The notes beneath the pieces were generated by a model that saw only the letters and a program-made list of their open reading frames with translations, ran no database searches and was not told the origin of the DNA. Shown here piece after piece: positions 26,333 to 33,088 of a DNA stretch of 33,791 bases (position 1 is the stretch's first letter; every line of letters starts with the position of its first letter). This stretch comes from Candidatus Coatesiibacteriota bacterium (GTDB lineage: Bacteria > JAFGND01), in the NCBI GenBank assembly GCA_016927185.1, contig JAFGND010000091.1, positions 1 through 33,791 on the forward strand, in the 5' to 3' direction. The translations under genes and the position numbers were made by a program.

Positions 26333-26968
26333 TTGTCATATTGGGCTTTCCTGGCAGAAGGATTCACTCTTGGTATTTCCCTTGGAATGACTTGTCTCGC
26401 TACATGCGGTCCAGTTTATCTCCCTTACATAATGAGTTCAAGGAATGAGGCTGCAAAATCCTTGTTAATTGTCCTGTATATAACACTTGGCAGATTTGTC
26501 TCATATCTTTTCTTCGGGCTTATAGCAGGCATAATCGGTAAGCATATATCTGAGATTTCAAGAACATCATTCACTTCAATTGCATATATAGGGCTTTCAT
26601 TACTCCTTATATATCAGGCAATAATCAAGGGTAGAATCAGGCATGAAAAATGTGAAATAAACAGGTGGCAAAAGGGATTGATGAATCCTTTTCTATTAGG
26701 TGTTCTTACAGGGATAAATTTCTGTCCGGCTTTTCTTATAGCTCTCACGAGATTATTTTACATCTCTGGAATAATTGGCAGTGTCTTGCTGTTTTTATGA
26801 TTTTTTCTGGGAACATCTCTTTTCATAATCCCTCTTTCACTTGGTGGATTGTTTACAAAGTGGGATAAAATGAGAGAAATTGCAAGAATTGTTGCAATTT
26901 TTATTGGAATTTGGTATATTGGTCAGGGATTATGGTTAGTATTAGAGATGATTAAAAAAGTGAAATAA
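26333..26968 (+). CDS. TauE/SafE (DsbD/CcdA-like) membrane protein interrupted by in-frame UGA
   Basis: The frame starts at TTG 26333, 22 bp after selB, and meets TGA at 26798-26800 (codon 156). It continues in phase through FFLGTSLFIIPLSLGG and a final hydrophobic helix to TAA at 26966-26968, for 211 residues in all. The first part has the paired motifs TCLATCGPVYLPYI (Cys21, Cys25) and GVLTGINFCPAF (Cys131), typical of the TauE/SafE-UreH-DsbD transmembrane superfamily that moves electrons or small anions. About six membrane helices are predicted by eye, and the last two need the part after the UGA. This could be a Sec residue, a nonsense mutation or a base error. The hydrophobic position is not one where the family usually has Cys, and no SECIS is apparent. 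If UGA is a stop, the product is a 155-residue truncation. Confidence 0.65.
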
Positions 26969-27003
26969 GAGAAATAACTTATGTTAGCAGCTTTATCATT
27001 ATT

Positions 27004-27009
27004 AGGAGG
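27004..27009 (+). promoter_or_regulatory. Shine-Dalgarno that sets the start at 27014
   Basis: A perfect AGGAGG lies four bases before ATG 27014. The earlier in-frame ATG at 26981 has no SD. Confidence 0.7.
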
Positions 27010-27013
27010 TTTT

Positions 27014-27301
27014 ATGTTAACAGGCATTGTAATTGTAATTTTTGTCGTGATTATTATGGTTATCATCATTTTCTCATCGAAACCTTCAACCAGAAGCAGC
27101 AATGAGGAAGTGGCAAGTGATGATTCATTTTTTTCAGATAGTTCATCATCATGGGAGGACAGCAGCTCGAATGATTCTTCATCGCTCTTTGGAGATTCTG
27201 GTTCATCTGAATCTTCCATAGAATCAGATGCCGGTTCTTCAGAATCAGGCCTTGGAGGAGATTCAGGAAGCGATAGTTCTACTGCTGAAAAAGAATTTTA
27301 A
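27014..27301 (+). CDS. Small membrane protein with Ser/Asp/Gly-rich tail
   Basis: With the SD-supported start at 27014 this is a 95-residue protein. It has one long N-terminal transmembrane helix (MLTGIVIVIFVVIIMVIIIF), then a basic turn (SSKPSTRSS) and a ~65-residue low-complexity tail dominated by Ser, Asp, Glu and Gly. The likely topology is N-terminal anchor with the acidic tail in the cytoplasm, by the positive-inside rule. It lies 45 bp after the UGA-interrupted transporter gene and ends the forward run. No family is recognised; similar Ser/Gly-rich tails occur on YgcG/TPM-type membrane proteins. A reverse-strand frame over the same bases is an artefact of the Ser/Asp codons. Confidence 0.65.
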   Translation: MLTGIVIVIFVVIIMVIIIFSSKPSTRSSNEEVASDDSFFSDSSSSWEDSSSNDSSSLFGDSGSSESSIESDAGSSESGLGGDSGSDSSTAEKEF

Positions 27302-27305
27302 AAAA

Positions 27306-27331
27306 GAATCCTCATTGAATAATGAGGATTC
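27306..27331 (-). terminator. Rho-independent terminator of the PQQ propeller gene
   Basis: GAATCCTCATT (27306-27316) pairs perfectly with 27321-27331 around a 4-nt loop (11 bp). On the reverse strand it is followed directly by a run of six T (27300-27305), just after the stop of the gene at 27343. The run overlaps the stop codon of the convergent small membrane protein gene. Confidence 0.85.
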
Positions 27332-27342
27332 CTGTAAATTGA

Positions 27343-28632
27343 CTATTTGATTTTTATTATCTTTTGTGAGAAGTTTCCGCATTTGACAATATAAACTGCT
27401 GGTAACCAGGTTTTCGTATTTATCTCATTTTTTCCCTTCCTGACTTCTCCGAGTCTCCTTCCCTCTATACTATATATATAACCATCTGAAGGTGAGGTGA
27501 TTGTGAGTCTGTCTTTGAAGGGATTTGGCTTGACAGAAAATTCTTCTTTTGGTATAAATCTTGATGTGATCTTTTTTGAATTGAAGCCTACTCTTCCTGC
27601 CTTAACGCAGTAAATGTATCCATCAAGTGCGCAGAAATAAACATTACCTTTGGCAACGGATGGAGAAGAGAATATCTGGCTTCCTGCATTGAAGGTCCAG
27701 ATTGGTGATCCAGTTACTGTATCAATTGCATATAAATACCCATCATAACCACCTATATAAAGGATATCTTCACTTACGCAACCTGATGAATTGACTTCAG
27801 AGCCTGTCTGGTATTTCCAGTTAAGAGTTGCTGTTTTTGCCCCTACAGAATAAATTCCTCCATTTGCAGATCCAAAGAAAATATTGCCTCCTCCCTGAAC
27901 TGGTGTCGAATATATCCTGCTTCCTGCGTTATATTTCATCTTGATTGAGCCGATTGCTTCATCAAGGAAATATAGATTTCCGTCATCGCAACCAACATAA
28001 ATCATGCCATCATAGATTAAAGGAGAGGAGAATATCAGATAACCTAATTTTGTTTTCCATCTGAGATATCCGCTGTCTCTTTCCAGTGCATAAATATATT
28101 CATCATAGCTTCCGAAAATTACGCATGATGAATTGATAGCTGGTGATGTGAATACTTCCCAGCCTGTCTGATATGACCAGAGCTTGGTTCCATTGACTGT
28201 ACTGAGAGCGTAAAAACTATGATCACTGCTTCCAAAATAAACAGCATTGCTTTTTGCTACTGGAGAAGACCATATCTGACCATTTGTCTTGAAACTCCAC
28301 TGGAGTCTTCCTCTTCCCTTTGTCAGGATATAGAAATATGTGTCATTTGAACCAAAATATACGAAAGTGTCTGAGGTATCTGAAACATATGGTGATGAAT
28401 AAACTGAATCACCAGTTTTATATCTCCAGATGAAGCTTCCTGTCCTGGCATTCAGGGCATATACATATGTGCTGTTTGATCCAAAATATACTCTTGTATC
28501 TGATTGATCAGAGACAGATGGAGAGGAATAGCTTCCTGCCCCTGTTGAATATTTCCATACAAGTTCACCAGCATCAGCGAATATGCATGAAAAAGAAAAA
28601 ATAAGAATGCCTATAATCAGAATTTTACTCAT
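27343..28632 (-). CDS. Exported PQQ-type beta-propeller protein with T9SS sorting domain
   Basis: The 429-residue product begins with a signal peptide (ILIIGILIFSFSCIFA). It carries about eight PQQ/BamB-like blades of roughly 40 residues with the recurrent SSPxVxxxxVYFGSxDxYxYALxxxTGxxxWxYxTG pattern. It ends in a type A T9SS sorting domain (FSVKPNPFKDRL, IYSIEGRRLG, AVYIVKCG...KIIKIK). The layout matches the protein at 3050, but without the Ig-like module and with lower repeat identity, so it is a diverged paralogue. AGGAGG sits before the ATG. It is transcribed alone, with its own terminator downstream, and diverges from the GNAT-like gene across 279 bp. Confidence 0.88.
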   Translation of the reverse strand: MSKILIIGILIFSFSCIFADAGELVWKYSTGAGSYSSPSVSDQSDTRVYFGSNSTYVYALNARTGSFIWRYKTGDSVYSSPYVSDTSDTFVYFGSNDTYFYILTKGRGRLQWSFKTNGQIWSSPVAKSNAVYFGSSDHSFYALSTVNGTKLWSYQTGWEVFTSPAINSSCVIFGSYDEYIYALERDSGYLRWKTKLGYLIFSSPLIYDGMIYVGCDDGNLYFLDEAIGSIKMKYNAGSRIYSTPVQGGGNIFFGSANGGIYSVGAKTATLNWKYQTGSEVNSSGCVSEDILYIGGYDGYLYAIDTVTGSPIWTFNAGSQIFSSPSVAKGNVYFCALDGYIYCVKAGRVGFNSKKITSRFIPKEEFSVKPNPFKDRLTITSPSDGYIYSIEGRRLGEVRKGKNEINTKTWLPAVYIVKCGNFSQKIIKIK

Positions 28633-28847
28633 ATTCTTCCTCCTATTTCATTTTATGTATTAAAATGCAATCCAGTAAAAAAAGTCAAGGAAAATATGCT
28701 GTGTGTCAATTTTTAAATGATTTATTATTTTTGAAATGGCTATAGTAATCGTTTTATAATAATATATTATAGTGAGATTAAAAATTTTTTTGCTGCAATC
28801 AAGAACTTGCGGGTAGGTATTGTTTTAAAAAATGGTTACTTTTGCTT

Positions 28848-28867
28848 AATTCCTGTTGACAGGAATT
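28848..28867. promoter_or_regulatory. 20-bp perfect palindrome overlapping a TTGACA box
   Basis: AATTCCTGTTGACAGGAATT is a perfect 9-2-9 inverted repeat. TTGACA (28856-28861) is embedded in it and TATAAA follows at 28876-28881 (14-bp spacing, short for sigma70). The site is 45 bp before the ATG of the GNAT-like gene, in the divergent region shared with the PQQ propeller gene. It looks like the operator of a dimeric repressor; no regulator gene is adjacent. Confidence 0.5.
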
Positions 28868-28901
28868 GCGTTATCTATAAATAAAACAATAAGCAAGAAT
28901 T

Positions 28902-28906
28902 GGAGG
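28902..28906 (+). promoter_or_regulatory. Shine-Dalgarno that sets the start at 28912
   Basis: GGAGG lies five bases before ATG 28912. The in-frame TTG at 28900 would put the SD inside the coding sequence. Confidence 0.75.
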
Positions 28907-28911
28907 AATGT

Positions 28912-29880
28912 ATGAATAAGTCATTGCTTTTGAAAGAGATTATCAAGCTTCAGAAACTGCGTGCAGAGAAGGCAAAGAATATAATAGGAATGGCTATTCA
29001 AAATCCAGTAAAGGCAAGGAGTTTTTACCAGGAAATTCTGGAATCAACCAATAATTATATCAGGTATCAGACAACTAACTATGAACTTGATTTATATTTC
29101 ATTGCTTATAAAACCAAATCCCAGTTTTCATTAGAGGAATTCTATTCACTGATTCCTTTTTTCTCAGTTCACACTTTGCCTCCTGAATACTATTTGTTCC
29201 AGATTCTTGATATATTCGATTTTTTCAATGCGAAGAAAGGTGAGGAAATCAGGGTAAAGCTTTTCCTTCATGAAAAAGACAAGATTTCTGTATTCAATGA
29301 GATAGGTTTTCATCCTTTTTCATATAGCATGATAGGATCAACTGAAGATGGCATGAATTGCATAAAAGAGGAACTGAAAGATTTGAATGAAGAAGTTGAG
29401 ATTTATAATATGTCTTTCAACAGGGATTACAAGACTTCTGTTGAGCAGCTATTTAATTTATCTTTCGAGAATGAACCAGAGAACTGGGAGTTCCCGCTTA
29501 ATCCTTCTTACAAGGATTTCCTGAGGAAAAGAGAGACAAAGATTGCATCAATGAAGGAAGAAGGATTGCAGATACTTACCAAAGTGGATAAAAAGCCTGT
29601 TGGATATATAAGTGCATATATTGACAGAGCAGAGTTATTCCCCCAGGACACGGGAATTATTTTCGAAATGGTTATACATCCTGATTATCATAATTCAAAA
29701 GTCAGATACATGCTTTACAATGAGGCGTTGCAGTTCTTCAAGAAGCATAACATGAATTACTTCTTTGGTACATCCGGATCAAAGAATGTTCTTGCTCTTG
29801 CTCATAAGCTTCACAGAAAGGTTTTTTCACTCTCCATGAGACTTGTTTATAGTCCAGATTTAAGAGACAGAAAATTATAG
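28912..29880 (+). CDS. GNAT-like acetyltransferase-fold protein
   Basis: The 322-residue protein has a helical N-terminal half (LLLKEIIKLQKLRAEKAKN...) and two regions that look like tandem GNAT domains. The first, ~75-150, has EEIRVKLFLHEKDKISVFNEIGFHPFS. The second, ~165-320, has VEIYNMSFNRDYKTSVEQLFNLSFENEPE, then KPVGYISAYIDRA, and GIIFEMVIHPDYHNSKVRYMLYNEALQFFKKH (strand 4 and the CoA-binding loop region), then ALAHKLHRKVFSLSMRLVY (the closing strands). The usual Q/RxxGxG/A loop is degenerate here (HPDYHNSKVRYML), so acetyltransferase activity is uncertain. A palindromic operator-like site precedes it. The start is set by GGAGG at 28902-28906. Confidence 0.65.
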   Translation: MNKSLLLKEIIKLQKLRAEKAKNIIGMAIQNPVKARSFYQEILESTNNYIRYQTTNYELDLYFIAYKTKSQFSLEEFYSLIPFFSVHTLPPEYYLFQILDIFDFFNAKKGEEIRVKLFLHEKDKISVFNEIGFHPFSYSMIGSTEDGMNCIKEELKDLNEEVEIYNMSFNRDYKTSVEQLFNLSFENEPENWEFPLNPSYKDFLRKRETKIASMKEEGLQILTKVDKKPVGYISAYIDRAELFPQDTGIIFEMVIHPDYHNSKVRYMLYNEALQFFKKHNMNYFFGTSGSKNVLALAHKLHRKVFSLSMRLVYSPDLRDRKL

Positions 29881-29921
29881 GGAATTTTTCAATATATCAA
29901 AGATACTTATAATAAATGGAA

Positions 29922-29926
29922 AGGAG
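29922..29926 (+). promoter_or_regulatory. Shine-Dalgarno that sets the start at 29931
   Basis: AGGAG lies four bases before ATG 29931. The in-frame ATG at 29916 precedes this SD and would add only five residues ahead of the lipoprotein signal. Confidence 0.65.
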
Positions 29927-29930
29927 AGAG

Positions 29931-30956
29931 ATGAAAAACGCTCTTTATTTACTTATATTTTCGCTTGTCCTGATGTTTTCATGCGGGAGCATGGCAAAAA
30001 AATCAGAGAAGCAATCAACATCTTCTTATAAAAACAAGGTAATGTCAGATGAATTTGAAAGAAATGAAGATGCAGCTCCAGCACCATCAGTAGCCAATAA
30101 ACCTCAGGAAGAAAGGCTTGCCAGAGAGGGAAAAAATGTTGACAAGTCAGTCATGCAGAGAAAAGGGAATATAGAGCCCGGAGCCACAGATAAAGCTCCA
30201 GTAGAGAGAAAACTGATTTATACAGCTGATCTGACTATTGAAGTCCAGAAATTCGATCCTGTTCAGGATAAGATTTCTGAAACAGTCAAGAATCTTGGGG
30301 GATATATTGCCAACAGTACAATAAGGCTTGGTTCAAGAGAAGAGAAAAGCGGGACAATTATTGTAAAGATTCCTGCTCTTCAATTTGACAGAGCTATTTC
30401 GATTTTTTCAGGTCTTGGTACTGTAAAACAAAAGAATGTTAAAGGTCAGGATGTTACTGAAGAATATTTTGATACTGAGGCAAGACTCAAGTCTGCTGAG
30501 ATGCTCAAGGAACGCTATGAAAAGCTGCTTGATAAGGCAAAGGATATAAAAGACATGCTGACTATTGAGCATGAGATAAACAGGATACAGACTGAGATTG
30601 AAAGACAGCAAGGTCATTTAAAACTTCTCAACAACCTGGTTTCTTTCAGCACAATAACCTTGAATGTAGGGGAACCATCGGTTGTAGTTCAGCATGAAAA
30701 AGGATTCTTTGGAATCTTGAAGGATTCAATAAGAGACTTGCTTGAGAATCTCGTGAAATCAATTGCTGGATTTATTGCTTCACTGGGAGTCTTGATTCCA
30801 TTTGCAGTACTTATAGTTGTTGCTTTCTATGTAATAAGATTTCTGTACAGAAGGATAAAGAAGTCTGCAATGAAACAGAAAGCAAAGGAAGAGGTATACA
30901 AGGATAAACTCAAGGAAGATTTGAAAGCAAAAGAAGCTTCTGGAAACAAGGAATAA
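29931..30956 (+). CDS. DUF4349-domain lipoprotein
   Basis: From the SD-supported ATG 29931 the 341-residue product has a lipoprotein signal (ALYLLIFSLVLMFSC, Cys18), a low-complexity Lys/Glu/Pro linker and then a DUF4349 domain. That domain runs from KLIYTADLTIEVQKFD through NLGGYIANSTIRLG, GTIIVKIPALQFDRAI, the ITxEYFDTEARL-type segment (here VTEEYFDTEARL) and a helical hairpin (MLTIEHEINRIQTEIERQQGHL) to VSFSTITLNV. A transmembrane helix (SLGVLIPFAVLIVVAFYVI) and a basic tail follow. The family is membrane-associated with no settled function. It is 50 bp after the GNAT-like gene and ends at a strong terminator. Confidence 0.9.
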   Translation: MKNALYLLIFSLVLMFSCGSMAKKSEKQSTSSYKNKVMSDEFERNEDAAPAPSVANKPQEERLAREGKNVDKSVMQRKGNIEPGATDKAPVERKLIYTADLTIEVQKFDPVQDKISETVKNLGGYIANSTIRLGSREEKSGTIIVKIPALQFDRAISIFSGLGTVKQKNVKGQDVTEEYFDTEARLKSAEMLKERYEKLLDKAKDIKDMLTIEHEINRIQTEIERQQGHLKLLNNLVSFSTITLNVGEPSVVVQHEKGFFGILKDSIRDLLENLVKSIAGFIASLGVLIPFAVLIVVAFYVIRFLYRRIKKSAMKQKAKEEVYKDKLKEDLKAKEASGNKE

Positions 30957-30964
30957 AAATAGAT

Positions 30965-30994
30965 AAATCGGGCTAGCTTCTTCTAGTCCGATTT
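30965..30994. terminator. Bidirectional terminator between convergent genes
   Basis: The arms 30965-30976 and 30983-30994 form a 12-bp stem (one G-T pair) with loop CTTCTT. On the + strand it is followed by G and six T (30996-31001), ending the DUF4349 gene. On the - strand it is followed by an ATCTATTTTTA tract. The stop codon of the reverse glycosyltransferase gene is inside the 3' arm. Confidence 0.85.
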
Positions 30995-32305
30995 GTTTTT
31001 TCTGAGATAAGCTGAAATTCTTTTTGCAAGCCTTAATGTTCTTATCGGTAATTTTCTTTCGAAACTTGTTATCCTGTTTTCAAGTTTTCTTATCTTGGTA
31101 TCAATTTCCTTTTCACGTTTGCTTAGTTTTTTCATCCAATCAAGTTTTGATATTATCAGTGATTTTCTTGTCTCTAGATCATCATCCAGTATGTCAATAT
31201 TCGCTTGCCAGTAAGAGATGTATTTTCTTTTTTTCAGCTTATATGGAGATATGAAAAAATCACATAAAGGTTTTATTACTTTTTTTCTCAAGAATTTCTC
31301 TGCTATCAATCTTGATGCTGATGCACCCTTGTTTTTTATTATTTCAGGATTCTGTTTTATCTCATTCAATATTCTAAGTAGTGTCTTCATATCACCGTAT
31401 TTCATGAGCCATCCAGTATCGAATTTTCTTATATATTCTGCTATCTGAAGGCTTTCAAGGGCAATTACAGGGAGTCCTGACCACATCATTTCAAGAGCAA
31501 CAGTAGTTATTCCTCTTCTTGTTTCATTATCCTGGTGCATGAGATTTACGCCAACATCAGAGCATGCATATTTCTTCAGAACTTCATTTCTTGATGAAAG
31601 CGGAAATACGGAAAGCCCTCCATACTCCTTGTATTCATTCGAGAAAATGCTTACCATGCCTATTTTCTGTTTATCACAGAATTCCGCTATGGTCCTTACA
31701 TAATCTTCTGATTTTTTCCAGTGCCATAAGAAGCCTGCATATATGAAGTTTATCTCTTTCTGGCTGCACTGCTTTATGAATGGAAAAGGCTGTGGAAAGC
31801 CCATTGGAATATAATTGATATTAGCGAATTTGGGATCTATGTCAGCAGAGAAAAGATACGGGAAAAAGTACATATCCACTCCTCTAGGAGCAGAGCTTGT
31901 GAAAAAATCAGCTTTGGAGAGAGCTTTGGTTTTAAGAGTGAAATCACGTCTGTAATCCACTGTTCCCTTGTAGTTGTTTTCAATAACAACTGCACCATGA
32001 AAATCGACAGCAACTGGAAGATCAATCTCTGAATGAAAGAACAATAGTGGATACCAGCTGATTGAAAGAATTCCATCAGGATTTATTTCTTCCAGTACCT
32101 TGTAACTTGTATAAGGTGTCAGGAATCTCAGATTCTCATGTTCATAATCAACTTTTTCATTTTCATCATGGCAGAATCCATAAATGATTTCAAATCCGTT
32201 TTCCTTAAGTCCTTCCCCGAACATCTCTGCCCTTATGCCTCCTCCTCTTACAGGAGTTTCGAAAAAAGGCAGGTTTTCAGTAGTCAGAATAAGGATTTTC
32301 TTCAT
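30983..32305 (-). CDS. Glycosyltransferase, GT4/GT-B type, with C-terminal coiled coil
   Basis: The 440-residue protein has a GT-B layout. The N-terminal Rossmann half starts ILILTTENLPFFETPVRGGGIRAEMF (acceptor side) and includes ISWYPLLFFH and VAVDFHGAVV. The C-terminal half starts INFIYAGFLWHWKKSEDYV, contains YACSDVGVNLMH, and has the donor-binding stretch TTVALEMMWSGLPVIALESLQIAEYIRK, the E-x7-E-like region of group 1 glycosyltransferases. The last ~60 residues are a Lys/Glu-rich coiled coil (KLSKREKEIDTKIRKLENRI). It probably acts at the membrane in surface-polysaccharide synthesis; the sugar is unknown. Its ATG overlaps the upstream lipoprotein stop as ATGA. Confidence 0.82.
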   Translation of the reverse strand: MKKILILTTENLPFFETPVRGGGIRAEMFGEGLKENGFEIIYGFCHDENEKVDYEHENLRFLTPYTSYKVLEEINPDGILSISWYPLLFFHSEIDLPVAVDFHGAVVIENNYKGTVDYRRDFTLKTKALSKADFFTSSAPRGVDMYFFPYLFSADIDPKFANINYIPMGFPQPFPFIKQCSQKEINFIYAGFLWHWKKSEDYVRTIAEFCDKQKIGMVSIFSNEYKEYGGLSVFPLSSRNEVLKKYACSDVGVNLMHQDNETRRGITTVALEMMWSGLPVIALESLQIAEYIRKFDTGWLMKYGDMKTLLRILNEIKQNPEIIKNKGASASRLIAEKFLRKKVIKPLCDFFISPYKLKKRKYISYWQANIDILDDDLETRKSLIISKLDWMKKLSKREKEIDTKIRKLENRITSFERKLPIRTLRLAKRISAYLRKNKSD

Positions 32306-32886
32306 TTTATTTCGCTTTCAAGCAACTCGATTGTTTCATCCCATTTTCCATCACTTTCATTATCAACTCTTTTCAAGAGAAGCCCAACTTCTGGTGCATA
32401 AATCTCTTCTATTGTTTTTGTAAGCGTTTCTGTCTGGCAAGTAGAATGCAACATCTTGCAATGAAAGAATTTGCCAGCCTTGCATTCATAGTTATAATCG
32501 TCTTGCCAGACTGTAGTAATCCAGTAATTTTTGCCAATATAATAATCCCATTTTTGCTTGAAATATAGAGGATAATGCAGTAATTCCCTGTCTCTCTTCC
32601 AGTTATTCTCCCCGTCTTTGACAAGAAGCAGCACACTTTCGTTCTTGTTTGCATATGCACTGTCTTCATTGAAAACGTATATATTGAATGTATTCTCATA
32701 TCCTTTTTCTATCAAGTCTTTTATCTCCATAGTGAAATTGGTATCAGCTTTTTCATAAGTCCATTTATTTCCCAAACTCAAGGGCAGATAGCTATCATTA
32801 GACGAATTATCTGAACTATCTGTTTCACATGATATTGAGACAGCAACAAGCATGGTTACTAAAACTGCTGATAGATGTTTGAACAC
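32302..32886 (-). CDS. Small lipoprotein of unknown function
   Basis: The 194-residue product has a signal ending in a lipobox-like SISC (Cys20), a Ser/Asp/Asn linker (ETDSSDNSSNDS) and then a beta-rich domain opening with the LPLSLGNKWTYEK motif. That opening is common in exported proteins of this kind (a xPLxxGNxWxY start) and is followed by strands to YAPEVGLLLKRV near the end. The likely place is the periplasm or outer membrane. The start is GTG at 32886 without a clear SD, so it is uncertain. It is coupled to the glycosyltransferase through a 4-bp ATGA overlap. No enzymatic motif is seen. Confidence 0.7.
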   Translation of the reverse strand: MFKHLSAVLVTMLVAVSISCETDSSDNSSNDSYLPLSLGNKWTYEKADTNFTMEIKDLIEKGYENTFNIYVFNEDSAYANKNESVLLLVKDGENNWKRDRELLHYPLYFKQKWDYYIGKNYWITTVWQDDYNYECKAGKFFHCKMLHSTCQTETLTKTIEEIYAPEVGLLLKRVDNESDGKWDETIELLESEIK

Positions 32887-33088
32887 TGCATTAAGCTATT
32901 TTTCAGGCAGCTTTTTGTAAAGAATTTTCACGTGATTGCAGTTCGTCCTGGTTATACCTATATACCTCAAGGTAGCAGGGAAGCTGCTATAAGAGCTGGT
33001 TATAGACCATGCAAGATTTGTAGACCATGAGAATATAAGAGCCCATGGGTTTCATGAGCCCTTATCCCAAACTAAAAGAAAATAGTTG
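32887..33088. other. Structured intergenic region
   Basis: No gene is seen. The region looks less AT-rich than its surroundings. It has a small hairpin around 32970-32990 (TAGCAG/CTGCTA), two copies of TAGACCATG near 33003 and 33021, and the strong reverse-strand hairpin at 33035-33065. It could be the 3' UTR of the T9SS protein gene, with or without an uncharacterised small RNA. Confidence 0.4.
33035..33065 (-). terminator. 13-bp hairpin after the partial T9SS gene
   Basis: Arms 33035-33047 and 33053-33065 pair over 13 positions around a 5-nt loop. Two of the pairs are G-U only in the reverse-strand transcript and would be mismatches on the + strand, so the functional RNA is the reverse one. 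No clear T-run follows, so it may be a 3'-end stabiliser rather than a complete terminator. Confidence 0.5.

Noticed and set aside
457-26800. UGA reassigned to Trp or Gly in the whole genome
   Set aside because: Trp is encoded by TGG throughout, and TGA is the natural end of at least six genes here (stops at 5435, 12842, 15365, 16362, 26310 and 32302).
26798-26850. SECIS element after the second UGA
   Set aside because: The only pairing seen is GGGA (26809-26812) with TCCC (26829-26832) around a 16-nt loop without G, which does not fit the bacterial SECIS pattern.
26923-27219. Reverse-strand 98-codon frame opposite the small membrane protein
   Set aside because: It is the antisense of Ser/Asp-rich codons; the forward frame has the SD and a clear membrane helix.
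28755-28771. TATAATA-ATA-TATTATA palindrome
   Set aside because: Composed only of A/T in an AT-rich gap, so symmetry is expected by chance; may at most contain a -10 box.
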